DNA of 64,000 nt, from the NCBI RefSeq assembly GCF_000708675.1, contig NZ_JELR01000001.1:744001-808000 (forward strand), written 5' to 3'. Both the position numbers and the translations under genes were made by a program. Below the pieces are notes generated by a model, which made no database searches, was not told the DNA's origin, and saw only the letters and a program-made list of their open reading frames with translations. Origin of the DNA: Microbulbifer sp. HZ11. Its GTDB lineage: Bacteria; Pseudomonadota; Gammaproteobacteria; Pseudomonadales; Cellvibrionaceae. Position 1 is the first letter of the stretch. Every line of letters begins with the position of its first letter. Shown here one piece after another: positions 10,010 through 18,889 of this stretch.

Positions 10010-10212
10010 AGCGGGAACTCGGATAGGGAAAATAGCCGCGTATTGTAGTTAAGGAGCGCGCGGTTTCCTATCCATATATCTTGAGCGAACAACCCGCAGT
10101 ACACCTTTTCATGGCAGTCACCAGGCTTCTCTTGAGGTACGGGGTGTGATTTCATTCTGTAAGCAAGGCAGTAGCGCAGTAATCCGCGCTGGAACACTAG
10201 GAACTGTACAGT

Positions 10213-11355
10213 ATGAAAACGGACATCGCGATCATAGGCGGGGGCCTTGCAGGCATGGCAATTGCCTGCGGACTCGAAACCGCGGGCATAGATTACCGCC
10301 TCATAGAACAGCGACAACTCCCAGTATCCGACGGTATGGGCATTGTCCTGCACCCTTCAGGGTTGCACGCACTGCACCTTCTTGGAGTGGATTACCAGCA
10401 GTTGAACGAGTACATACCCCTCAGCCACATGGTATTCGGAACGCCCAAACACAATAGCATCGCAGAGCAACCTGTAGGTTATGAGGGCTACCCGGTCGTA
10501 TCGACATTACGTTCCACACTGCATCGATTGCTGTATCGCAACGTCGACATAAAGCGCTGCCTGCCACAACAGCAACTGGTTACAGTCGAACAGTTTGGAA
10601 GCTTTACACGCCTTACACTCTCCACAGGAGAGACAGTGGAGGCACGCAGTGTCCTTTTCACAGATGGGATTCACGGGTTTGAACCCGAAGCCGCAAAAAT
10701 TGAACAGACCACACAAGGGGTCTGGCGCTGGCTGATAGACACCAACTTCGATCAGGAACGGGCGTACGAAATACACAACGGAAAATACCGCCTGGGGATC
10801 TTCCCGGTAACCAGCTCCCGCGCTTATGTATTTCTCAGTTCCCAACCATGTGCATTCAACCACGAATCCCGATACAGCAACAAAGACCTCCGACAGATAC
10901 TGGAGCGTTTCGGCCAGGCTGGTGAGACGGTCAGTCGTAGCACCACCGAGCATACGAAGGTCCGATTCGACCGAATCACTGAGAACAAGGTGTGCTGGTT
11001 AAGCGATAGTGGATTCCTCCGAATAGGCGACGCTGCCCACGCAGTATCACCGAACCTGGGCATGGGTGCCTCCCTCGCGTTTGAAGACGCCGCAGAGTTG
11101 GTAAAGCTCATCAAGTCAAAACCCGAACCCAGGATCGATTCCGATCTGACACGAGCGTACATATCTGCAAGACATAAACGAGTCCTAAAAATAAAATCCT
11201 ACTCAAGAATGTTCGGGAAAATCGCGCACCTGCCCGGGGAACGGCTAAACCACGTAAAACTCGCGGCAATTAAGTATTCCAGTCGCATACCAAAGATCGG
11301 AAACGGTGGCGCTATCTATAAGCCGTACTTCAAGCACACAGAGAAGACAGACTGA
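10213..11355 (+). CDS. FAD-dependent aromatic hydroxylase-type monooxygenase
   Basis: 380-residue flavoprotein of the PHBH/UbiH fold. It shows the N-terminal Rossmann motif IIGGGLAGMAIACGLE with an acidic strand-2 end (LIEQ), and the second FAD motif RIGDAAHAVSPNLGMGAS near residues 272-290. Such enzymes hydroxylate aromatic or polyene-conjugated substrates using NAD(P)H and O2. The start at 10213 has AGGAA about 9 bases upstream. It lies 0.76 kb before the lipid/polyketide operon, points the same way and shares that region's lower GC. It may act in the same pathway, but the gap means co-transcription is not assured. Confidence 0.75.
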   Translation: MKTDIAIIGGGLAGMAIACGLETAGIDYRLIEQRQLPVSDGMGIVLHPSGLHALHLLGVDYQQLNEYIPLSHMVFGTPKHNSIAEQPVGYEGYPVVSTLRSTLHRLLYRNVDIKRCLPQQQLVTVEQFGSFTRLTLSTGETVEARSVLFTDGIHGFEPEAAKIEQTTQGVWRWLIDTNFDQERAYEIHNGKYRLGIFPVTSSRAYVFLSSQPCAFNHESRYSNKDLRQILERFGQAGETVSRSTTEHTKVRFDRITENKVCWLSDSGFLRIGDAAHAVSPNLGMGASLAFEDAAELVKLIKSKPEPRIDSDLTRAYISARHKRVLKIKSYSRMFGKIAHLPGERLNHVKLAAIKYSSRIPKIGNGGAIYKPYFKHTEKTD

Positions 11356-12111
11356 TTCCGCCTGCATTATTTTCGGCCACTCACCACATGGACCTGGATT
11401 TTTTACCGCTACCGTCTCGCGCAAAAAACTCCGCTGCTTTCAAAGCTGAACCAGCGTGCAAGAAAAAATACGAATAAAATTCTCGAAAAACATCGCACGC
11501 AGCGATCAAAACCAAACAGATTGGACACGTGTACCATAAAATTAATACAACAAAAAAATTAATACACGCCTTGCGAGAACCCTGAAACAAAATCACACCC
11601 GCGTACCGATTAACAAACCAGAACAATGGTTCCAGGATTATCAAACTCGAAAAACCGGTTAAGTTGAAACCGATAAACACCCAAGAAACCGTCAAGCACG
11701 CAAAAACATCCTCTTCAGTAGAAACATATCTTCAACAACAAACACACCCGTACCAATACAGCCTCAGCGCGCAATTCCACATAAAGTTGAAACTCACGAA
11801 AACCCGATCTGGGCAGGTGCGACATTTCACCGCATTACACGCGAAAATAATTTTTTTGCGCATTGACGAAAAAAATAATTCCTGATGAAATGCGCCGCCT
11901 TGCTACTCAAGCAATCTTTTCCCATCGAAAAAACGTTATCGAGAATATTTTTTTACGAAGAATTTTTTATGTAACAAAACTTCGCTAGCGTACACCGCAG
12001 ATCAATCGACACAGCGCGCCAAGTGGACCCGGAAAGTTTTCACGGGAAGCGAACTCGCTTTCCGTCACACCGTGGCCATGGGCATCAGAGTTACCATCGG
12101 ATGGTTTTATT
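11356..12111. other. A/C-rich non-coding stretch upstream of the biosynthetic operon
   Basis: 755 bases with no credible gene. The plus strand is strongly depleted in G from about 11460 to 11800, then becomes A/T-rich with several runs of six or more T or A (11850-11960). A possible sigma70 element is TTGACG (11863) with TGAAAT 17 bases later (11886), which is weak at -10. A 104-codon frame on the minus strand is hydrophobic but has no family resemblance. The stretch probably holds the operon promoter and a long leader. Confidence 0.5.
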
Positions 12112-12657
12112 GTGAAAATTGGAATTTACTTCGACTCCACGTCTGGCAATACCGAAGTCGCAGCCAAGCAGATACATGACTTCTTCGGGGATGATCTCGC
12201 TGAACTGAACACGATTTCAGATGCGGGTTTTCCCGACCTGGAAATTTATGATCTCGTGATCTTTGGCATACCAACCTGGGACTACGGGCACTTACAATCG
12301 GACTGGGAAGAACTCTGGCCCGAGCTCGAAGAGACCGATCTTTCAAATGCGACAATCGCGCTGTTCGGCCTGGGGGACCAGTATGGATACCCTGAGTGGT
12401 ACCTTGATGCCATGGGAATATTGCACGATCTATGTGTGGGAAAAGGAGCAGAGATCATTGGCCACTGGCCGAATCAGGGCTACGAATTTGAAAGCTCAAA
12501 AGCACTGACGGACGACGGGAAACATTTTGTCGGTCTCGCACTTGATGAAGACTGCCAACCGGAAAAGACAGAGCAACGTATTACAGACTGGTGTACTTCA
12601 CTACTGCAACAGATGAGTAGTAAGTGCGATGCTGCTGCGGAGGTCTCTGCCGTATGA
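12112..12657 (+). CDS. Long-chain flavodoxin
   Basis: 181-residue flavodoxin with a GTG start. The phosphate-binding loop FDSTSGNTEVAA sits near residues 6-17. The isoalloxazine loops are PTWDYGHLQSDW (around 56-67) and GLGDQYGYPEWYLDAMG (around 88-104), and the insertion typical of long-chain flavodoxins is present. It carries single electrons from an NAD(P)H reductase encoded elsewhere. As first gene of the operon it is a plausible donor to the di-iron oxygenase or other oxidoreductases encoded downstream (inference). Its 3' end overlaps the ligase gene by ATGA, so the two are translationally coupled. The start is the least certain part: the Shine-Dalgarno region is poor. Confidence 0.88.
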   Translation: MKIGIYFDSTSGNTEVAAKQIHDFFGDDLAELNTISDAGFPDLEIYDLVIFGIPTWDYGHLQSDWEELWPELEETDLSNATIALFGLGDQYGYPEWYLDAMGILHDLCVGKGAEIIGHWPNQGYEFESSKALTDDGKHFVGLALDEDCQPEKTEQRITDWCTSLLQQMSSKCDAAAEVSAV

Positions 12658-14210
12658 TCAGCAACCCATGTTACCGCGAAAACCTCTCCGAGCTACTCCT
12701 TCGAAGCAGCGATAGATCTTCCACAGAGGTACTGTACCTGTACAAAGAAAGCCGAATAAAGCGGACACAATTTTCAGCTTCGGTCAGAGCACTTGCCAGC
12801 GAACTCGAGAGCGTGATCAATCCCGGTGACCACATACTGATCATGCTGAACGACTCGCCATCACTGGCGCAGATGTTCTTGGCAATCATCGCGGTAGGTG
12901 GCGTTCCAGCGATCATCAACCCAAAGATTCGCTGTGAAACCATCGAAGCTATGATTTCGCAGAAGACCCCCGCGTTCATTGTGACCTCCTTTGAAAAAGC
13001 GCATACGCTCCCCCATTGGTCTGATATCGAGATCATTCTTCTTGAAGAAGACTTGCAGGCTGATAATGGCCTCTCTCCTGAGCAGTATGGATTCGCGAAA
13101 GGTAATCCAGAATGGGATGATTTCTATGAGACATCCAGCGAAGCGCTCTGCTATCTGCAATATACATCCGGATCTACGGGCACACCGAAAGGGGTAATGC
13201 ATTCCGCTGCAGGTACTTTGGCTTTCTGCGAGGCCGTCGCTGGGAAGCTGCTCAGCCTGAACAACCAACATGTGTGCTACTCAGCACCCAAAATGTTCTT
13301 TGGTTATGGCATGGGTAACTCGCTTTTTTTCCCGCTATACGCAGGCTGCACCGCTATTCTTGATGATGCCTGGCCCACACCCAAAGGAATTATCGACAAC
13401 ATCACCCGATACATGCCCTCTGTGCTGTTTGCCGTACCGGCCATTTACAATGCATTGCAAGGCCATGCGAGCCTGATAGCAAGATCAATCGAGCACGCGG
13501 TATCTGCCGGTGCCCCTCTTCCCGAAACCGAATACCGATACTGGTTGAAACAGGGCGTTGAAGTGTGTGACGGCATTGGCGCGACGGAAGTGGGACATAT
13601 TTTTCTTGCCAATCGCCCGGGAAACACCCGTGCCGGAGCTACTGGCCGGGTGCTGCCGGGGTACGAGTGCATGCTCGTAGACGATAACGGCGACGAGATA
13701 TCTGCGCCCGACACACAAGGGGTACTGCTGGTCAGAGGAGATAGTGTAAGTTCCGGCTATTACGGCCAACACGAAAAAACGTCTGAGAAATTCAATCAGG
13801 GGTGGTACCGGACGGGCGACAACTTTGTAATGGACGCCGACGGCTACTACTACTATCGAGGTCGCGAAGACGACATGTTCAAGGTAAATGGGCGCTGGGT
13901 GACTCCGGCTCTTATTGAACAGAGTCTGCTCGTGCAATTCCCCTCGTTGCTTGAGTGTGCTCTTGTTCCATCAAGTGGTGGCGCAACCCCCTCACAACCC
14001 ATCCTGTTTCTGGTGGCGGATCAGAAGATTGTCACCGCACGGTCTGTGCTGGAATTTGTTCAGAATCGTTTCGACTCCTACATGCATCCCGTGGAAATTC
14101 TGTACCTCGATTCCCTTCCCAGAAATGACAACGGGAAAGTGGTTCGCAAAGAAATGACGATGATTGCAAGCCAGCACACCGAATCTGTGGAGACATCTGA
14201 ATGCGCGTAA
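12654..14210 (+). CDS. Adenylate-forming acid:CoA/ACP ligase (benzoate-CoA ligase-like)
   Basis: 518-residue ANL superfamily enzyme starting at the ATG that overlaps the flavodoxin stop (ATGA at 12654). It shows the A3 P-loop YLQYTSGSTGTPKGVMHS, A5-like GIGATEVGHIFLANRPG, A7 YRTGDNF, A8 YYYYRGREDDMFKVNGRWV and the catalytic Lys region LPRNDNGKVVRKE near the C-terminus. The GIGATEV.HIF pattern and overall length resemble benzoate/4-hydroxybenzoate-CoA ligases more than long-chain acyl-CoA synthetases. It probably activates an aryl or short acid as starter for the neighbouring ACP/KAS machinery. The substrate is an inference and not readable from motifs alone. Confidence 0.85.
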   Translation: MISNPCYRENLSELLLRSSDRSSTEVLYLYKESRIKRTQFSASVRALASELESVINPGDHILIMLNDSPSLAQMFLAIIAVGGVPAIINPKIRCETIEAMISQKTPAFIVTSFEKAHTLPHWSDIEIILLEEDLQADNGLSPEQYGFAKGNPEWDDFYETSSEALCYLQYTSGSTGTPKGVMHSAAGTLAFCEAVAGKLLSLNNQHVCYSAPKMFFGYGMGNSLFFPLYAGCTAILDDAWPTPKGIIDNITRYMPSVLFAVPAIYNALQGHASLIARSIEHAVSAGAPLPETEYRYWLKQGVEVCDGIGATEVGHIFLANRPGNTRAGATGRVLPGYECMLVDDNGDEISAPDTQGVLLVRGDSVSSGYYGQHEKTSEKFNQGWYRTGDNFVMDADGYYYYRGREDDMFKVNGRWVTPALIEQSLLVQFPSLLECALVPSSGGATPSQPILFLVADQKIVTARSVLEFVQNRFDSYMHPVEILYLDSLPRNDNGKVVRKEMTMIASQHTESVETSECA

Positions 14211-15049
14211 TTGACGTTGATTGCCACCTTCCGGAACCCGCATTTAATAGCGTCGACCCAGGTGATAGTGATACCTACCCGATCCGTTACGCCCGGTTTG
14301 AAACCGGCAGTATCGGCGTGGACTATCTGCAACAAATGGCCGCCCGGATTCTACGCAGGCATCAGGTTAAAGCGGATGATATCGATCTGATTGTCTCTCT
14401 GTCGCTCGCGCCAGACCACTTGATCGGTGATACCAGTGTAATGGGGCCAAAAATCGGACACCCATTCCAAAGTGTGATCGGTGCGAACAAGGCTTTCGTT
14501 TTCGACCTGATGGAATCAAGCCTCGCCAAAGCACTTTCAATCATCAACACCCTGGCGATCGCCGAGTCCTACAGCAATATTTTAGTGATCCGATATGACA
14601 ATAATCAGTCGTTTGATCCCGATCCCGAGAGTGGTTTTATAAGCTCCGACGGCGCTGCGATTGCCTTGCTGGAAGCGGATCGGCAACAAATTGCTGCGAC
14701 ATATCCCCTCAATCTAGACATTGAGCCGCTAAGCATCAATCTGAATACAAAAATCAAATCGGCAAATGACAAGAAAGGTCAGTTCAGCTTTGCTTATCAC
14801 CCCAACCTTCAAAACACGGTCGAAAGCACCATCACCTCTACGCACAACCGGAATAGCGACCTGTACGACGACTACGTGATTGAATCCTGGATAGGTGGCG
14901 ATTTATTAAACGCGGGGCCCTTCACATTCTTTCAATGGATGAAGAGCAATCTCGAAACAAATAGTGGAGCGACCGGCCTCTACTCGTATGACCCATTCGC
15001 ATCAGCGATTGATTTCGTAACGTTGACCGTGAGCCAGGCTAAATCATGA
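14201..15049 (+). CDS. KASIII-like protein lacking the catalytic Cys
   Basis: 282-residue thiolase-fold protein, short for KASIII (about 320). The region that normally reads FDLNAACSGF is FDLMESSLAKAL (residues 101-112), placing Ser107 where the nucleophilic Cys belongs. The His and Asn motifs of FabH are not evident in the shortened C-terminus. KADDIDLIVSLSLAPDHLIG matches the preceding FabH-type helix-strand. It is therefore probably a non-condensing partner or scaffold, perhaps a heterodimer with the next KASIII gene, which it overlaps by four bases (ATGA). It overlaps the ligase end by 10 bases. The role is inferred. A decayed enzyme is possible but less likely in such a compact operon. 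Confidence 0.65.
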   Translation: MRVIDVDCHLPEPAFNSVDPGDSDTYPIRYARFETGSIGVDYLQQMAARILRRHQVKADDIDLIVSLSLAPDHLIGDTSVMGPKIGHPFQSVIGANKAFVFDLMESSLAKALSIINTLAIAESYSNILVIRYDNNQSFDPDPESGFISSDGAAIALLEADRQQIAATYPLNLDIEPLSINLNTKIKSANDKKGQFSFAYHPNLQNTVESTITSTHNRNSDLYDDYVIESWIGGDLLNAGPFTFFQWMKSNLETNSGATGLYSYDPFASAIDFVTLTVSQAKS

Positions 15050-16089
15050 AAAAGGCGAAAATAGCATCGATCGCGAGCCAGCTGCCCGCACGTCGATATA
15101 AAAATACTGATCCGGTCTTCAGCGAACTTCCTGAGATGTCAAAACTGTGGTGGCGTTTTTGGGGCATTGAAGAGCGCGGCTATTTCAGTCCCGAGCTCGG
15201 TGAGAATGAACTGACCGTTTCACTCTCCGTTCTCAGTCGCCTGCTGAAAGCCAACAATCTGAAAGCTGAGGATATTGATCTTATCATTTGCGCAGCATCT
15301 TGCCCTGTGTTGACAGATATCGGCAGCGTGAAAGCGGTCAATGCTCCGCGCCTGTATCCGAGATTGAGCCGGGTATTGCGTGAAGAAGCAGGCCTGACGA
15401 ATGCCATGCACTTTGATATCCAGATGGAATGCGCAAGCTTTTTACTGGGTCAGAAGCTTGCAGCCTCGTTCATCGAGCAAGGGAAAGTCAGAAACGCAAT
15501 CGTTCTTTGCTGTGAGTACATCTCCAACATGATGGACTACACCGACCGAAGTTCCACAATATTTTCCGACGGATGCGCAGCGACACTACTCACCGTCAGT
15601 GACGATGAAGGCGAGCTGCTCGCTAGCGCACAACACAGCGATGCTACACATTACACGATCGCCACAGGGAAATGGCGCCTCCCATCAAATGGGTGCCAGA
15701 CAGCGCCCACAAAGCTTTACTTCACCCTGGACGAAGATGGCCAGAAGCAGATGCAGGAATTTGTTCCGCAAAATGTACCCATCGCAATTCACCGTGCCCT
15801 GGAAAAAGCGGATCTGAAAAGTGACAAGATCAGCGAATTCGTGTTTCACCAGCCATCTCCCCTCCTCGTGCACGCCTGGGCATCCGGCGTCGACTGCCCT
15901 GAAGAGAAATATCTCACAACCATGGATAAGGCGGGCGTCATGGTGTCCGCTTCTATCCCCTATACCCTGCATCAATCCCTGAAGCAGGCACGTATCCAGA
16001 AAGGTGACACTATCGTAATGGCTGGCGCGGCGACGGGATGGGGGTTTGCGGCACAGGTGTGGCGTGTCGGCGATATCGTTATCTGCTGA
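15046..16089 (+). CDS. Divergent KASIII (3-oxoacyl-ACP synthase III-like)
   Basis: 347-residue thiolase-fold enzyme. The nucleophile is retained (FDIQMECASFL, Cys129) and the His motif reads FVFHQPSPLLVHAW. The usual Asn motif GNxSSASIP is GVMVSASIP, so the third catalytic residue is Val. FabH-like enzymes with an altered triad often do acyl transfer or non-decarboxylative chemistry rather than standard condensation (family knowledge), so the reaction here is open. It is translationally coupled to the Ser-containing homologue upstream, which suggests a heterodimer. A 55-base gap then leads to the ACP gene. Confidence 0.75.
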   Translation: MKKAKIASIASQLPARRYKNTDPVFSELPEMSKLWWRFWGIEERGYFSPELGENELTVSLSVLSRLLKANNLKAEDIDLIICAASCPVLTDIGSVKAVNAPRLYPRLSRVLREEAGLTNAMHFDIQMECASFLLGQKLAASFIEQGKVRNAIVLCCEYISNMMDYTDRSSTIFSDGCAATLLTVSDDEGELLASAQHSDATHYTIATGKWRLPSNGCQTAPTKLYFTLDEDGQKQMQEFVPQNVPIAIHRALEKADLKSDKISEFVFHQPSPLLVHAWASGVDCPEEKYLTTMDKAGVMVSASIPYTLHQSLKQARIQKGDTIVMAGAATGWGFAAQVWRVGDIVIC

Positions 16090-16144
16090 ACATATTTAAT
16101 TTAACCGGGGGAGTCCCCCAAATTTTCTCTAAACAGGTGACATT

Positions 16145-16399
16145 ATGGACAATCTTATCGAGACGATCAGAAGCCTCGCAATCGAAGCCGGCGAGCTGGA
16201 AGACACGGAAATCGGTCTTCAGGACAACCTGGAAGACGTAGGCCTGGATTCTCTGGCCGGGCTGGAGATCACGGTAGGCTTGGAGAAAAAGTATAAAGTA
16301 AAGGTTCCACCGTCCCGCTATGAAGAAATGGTGACCATTCAGGCCATTGCCGATCTGATCAATGAACTGGTCGACGCGAAAGAAGCAGCGACCGCCTGA
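16145..16399 (+). CDS. Dedicated acyl carrier protein
   Basis: 84-residue ACP. The phosphopantetheine attachment motif is VGLDSLAGLE with Ser36. Helix I is acidic (IETIRSLAIEAGELEDTE) and the remainder is the usual four-helix length. An ACP of its own, distinct from the housekeeping acpP, shows that the operon assembles its acyl chain on a private carrier. It is preceded by AAACAGGTGAC and followed after 14 bases by the CrtI-like gene. Confidence 0.92.
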   Translation: MDNLIETIRSLAIEAGELEDTEIGLQDNLEDVGLDSLAGLEITVGLEKKYKVKVPPSRYEEMVTIQAIADLINELVDAKEAATA

Positions 16400-16413
16400 T
16401 CGAGATTTGTTCA

Positions 16414-17910
16414 ATGAAGGAACGAGCGAAAATTTTCGCTGACGAACTGGTCGTTGGTGCAGGTCTTACCGGGCTGGTCTACGGGAATGTAGCCGCCGCT
16501 TCCGGGAAACGTGTGGTTGTCATAGACAAACACACAAAAGTTGGTGGCTATGCCACCAACTTTTCCCGTAAAGGCGAATATATATTCGATTGCAGTCTTC
16601 ACAAGATTACCGGGTTCGGCAAAAACGGAAACCTCGAAGATGCGTTGACCCGTACGGGACTCATTGACCTTGTGGACTTTGAGACCTACGAACACTTGAC
16701 GAACATCTTTATCGGAAAGCGAAACCTTCGTCTGTCTGCACACCCTGAGCAATTCATAGCTCAGTTACTGCAGGCGTTCCCCGATGAGGCTGAGTCAATA
16801 CAGCGTTTCGTCTCAGATATAAAAGGCTGCGGCTATCAGAACTACATGATCGCACGATTGGCTCTGGGCGAGCACGAACTCAGTCTGGATGAAATCGTGC
16901 GTGGGCGGAAACTAAGTCGAATCACTACATACGACTATCTCTGCGAGCTATTCAACAACCGGGAACTGATTACGCTATTTTGTGCAATTGCAATCAATCT
17001 TGGTGTAGAAGCCTATGAAGTCGATGCGCTGTACTTCCTCCATTTTGCTTACACGTTCTTCTTTACAGAGAAACGTTTTGTCAAAGGATCGTCACAGGCG
17101 CTATCTGACACCCTGGCCGGTGAGTTTACACGTCGCGGCGGTCAATTGATCGTCCGAGAGGAGGTAAACCGCTTGAAGGTGAAAGAAGGCACCGTCACCG
17201 GCTGCCTGACCAGACGGTACGACATAACCGCAGGACACACCGTGTTCACCGGTTGCCCCAATCAGATTATCGATCTCAGCCCTTCAACGACAGAGTTAGA
17301 TCGTTTCGCTGAAAAGTTGGAATCTCTGGAGTTCGGGCTGGGTGCCTTTATCGTCTATCTCGGACTGGACAGACCGCCGAAGGATATCGGGATAACAGAA
17401 GACGACTATCTGTTCGCTTCGACGCAGTACCTGGACTGCGCAGAAGGACTCGCCGCATCCGACGAGCGGTATCAGCACTGGCCGCTTTCGGTATCAAACT
17501 ACTCGGTACTCGATTCCTCCTACGGAAACGTCATCCAACTCGAAGTACTGGATCATCAGTCTGACTGGTTCGAACTGGATCGTCAGACATACAAGAAACG
17601 GAAAATTGCGATTGCACAACTATTGATCGATCGTTTTGCGTCACATTTTCCGGATATCAAAAAGCACATTCGGTATTTCGACGTATCGACGCCGAAGACC
17701 AGTAAAAAGTTCACCAACTCGTACGGTGGGTCCTCTTTCGGGTACAAACCAACGCCGAAAAGAAACGTGCGATTTCTACAGAAACCACCATTTCAGGGGC
17801 TTCAGTTTGTCGGAACCTGGATAAACGGAGCCGGTTACGAACCCGCCATGTGCCTCGGGTTTACCGCCGCCACCATCCGCAATCGACAACCGATCCCAGA
17901 AGGAGCATAA
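16414..17910 (+). CDS. Phytoene desaturase/CrtISO-like FAD oxidoreductase
   Basis: 498-residue flavoprotein with an N-terminal dinucleotide motif VVGAGLTGLVYGNVAAASGK and VVIDKHTKVGGYATNF (residues 13-52, the CrtI-type GG motif), a central hydrophobic substrate region, and the C-terminal FAD closing motif GLQFVGTWINGAGYEPAMCLG. The family desaturates or isomerises long polyene chains, or saturates retinol-like alkenes. In this setting the substrate is probably the ACP- or SCP2-bound acyl chain. No phytoene synthase or other carotenoid gene is in the window, so carotenoid synthesis is not indicated. Four bases separate it from the di-iron oxygenase gene. Confidence 0.8.
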   Translation: MKERAKIFADELVVGAGLTGLVYGNVAAASGKRVVVIDKHTKVGGYATNFSRKGEYIFDCSLHKITGFGKNGNLEDALTRTGLIDLVDFETYEHLTNIFIGKRNLRLSAHPEQFIAQLLQAFPDEAESIQRFVSDIKGCGYQNYMIARLALGEHELSLDEIVRGRKLSRITTYDYLCELFNNRELITLFCAIAINLGVEAYEVDALYFLHFAYTFFFTEKRFVKGSSQALSDTLAGEFTRRGGQLIVREEVNRLKVKEGTVTGCLTRRYDITAGHTVFTGCPNQIIDLSPSTTELDRFAEKLESLEFGLGAFIVYLGLDRPPKDIGITEDDYLFASTQYLDCAEGLAASDERYQHWPLSVSNYSVLDSSYGNVIQLEVLDHQSDWFELDRQTYKKRKIAIAQLLIDRFASHFPDIKKHIRYFDVSTPKTSKKFTNSYGGSSFGYKPTPKRNVRFLQKPPFQGLQFVGTWINGAGYEPAMCLGFTAATIRNRQPIPEGA

Positions 17911-17914
17911 GACC

Positions 17915-18889
17915 ATGTCGCAGCAGGCTGTCGTACACCAAGCCAACATTGACCGTATCAACAAAGTCACTGAGCGTCTCATTCTATCGTCTGAAAAAAA
18001 ATCAATGAGCACTCTCCACGATCATCCTTGGGACATGGAGATTGTCGAACCTCCTTTTCTAAAAAAGCGTGAGCGTATTTCCATTTACGGCACAGAGTTC
18101 TGGGATAAAGCGACACCTGAAGAAATTCAGAAACTCTCCCAGGAGGAAATGATTACCTGGTGGTCAGCATTCGTGCATCTCGAATCTCTGGTCGTTGAGT
18201 ACTACATGAAAGAGCTCAACAACGGTGCCTTCGATGATCTTCCATTGGTAAGAGACTACATGAAGCACTTCATCAAGGAAGAGCTCGTACACACGCTGGT
18301 ATTCAAGAAAGCCATCCGTTACTACGGCAGCGACATCTATCCAATGCCTGATTTTCTCAGGACTTTCTACGATGACAATGCCGGTACCGGGCAATACCCT
18401 TTGATGGCCGTATTTCTGACCATGGTCATCGAATGGATAGCAGATGAATATCAACGTCTTGATGTCGATGCGGACTACGTACATCCGATGGCGAAAGCGG
18501 TGGTGCAAGCCCACTGGAAAGAAGAGATGCGGCATATCAAGTGGGGGCAACAGATGATTCAGAACCTCATTGACAGTGACCCCACATTCAAACACCAAGC
18601 TCAGGAGTTGACCGCAGTATATCTTCGCCAGCTGGTGGACCAGGGCATCACAAATATCGATTGCTTCGAAAAGATCGGCTTCCAGGACCCCGCTTTCAAA
18701 GACCACGAACATCTGCTTGATGTCATTCTCTACTCCGACCACAGGCAGAAACTCAATGATCAGCTTGTGATGCCAAGCATTCACTACTTCGTAAAATCTG
18801 GTATTTACCACCCTGACTACCACGACATCTGGGTAATGCAGGGGTTCGAGCGCGTAATTAATAATGCATTAGCGAGAGGCCAGCAGTAA
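17915..18889 (+). CDS. AurF-like di-iron oxygenase
   Basis: 324 residues, ferritin-like fold. All seven iron ligands of AurF (p-aminobenzoate N-oxygenase) can be placed with matching spacing: Glu90 (FVHLESLVVEYY), Glu123/His126 (KEELVHTLVF), Glu173 (VIEWIADEY), and His200-x3-Glu204-x2-His207 (AHWKEEMRHIKW). AurF and CmlI oxidise aryl-amines to nitro groups, and other relatives hydroxylate. The reaction here is not determined by motifs, but a functional di-iron site is well supported. A strong AAGGAG precedes the start. The stop shares its final base with the next ATG. The flavodoxin at the head of the operon could supply electrons. Confidence 0.82.
   Translation: MSQQAVVHQANIDRINKVTERLILSSEKKSMSTLHDHPWDMEIVEPPFLKKRERISIYGTEFWDKATPEEIQKLSQEEMITWWSAFVHLESLVVEYYMKELNNGAFDDLPLVRDYMKHFIKEELVHTLVFKKAIRYYGSDIYPMPDFLRTFYDDNAGTGQYPLMAVFLTMVIEWIADEYQRLDVDADYVHPMAKAVVQAHWKEEMRHIKWGQQMIQNLIDSDPTFKHQAQELTAVYLRQLVDQGITNIDCFEKIGFQDPAFKDHEHLLDVILYSDHRQKLNDQLVMPSIHYFVKSGIYHPDYHDIWVMQGFERVINNALARGQQ

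Noticed and set aside
11381..11695. 104-codon hydrophobic frame on the minus strand
   Set aside because: Lies in strand-skewed DNA where the plus strand lacks G, which produces hydrophobic open frames by chance; no ribosome site or family match.
16414..17910. Carotenoid desaturase
   Set aside because: No phytoene synthase, GGPP synthase or lycopene cyclase nearby; the setting is ACP-based acyl chemistry.
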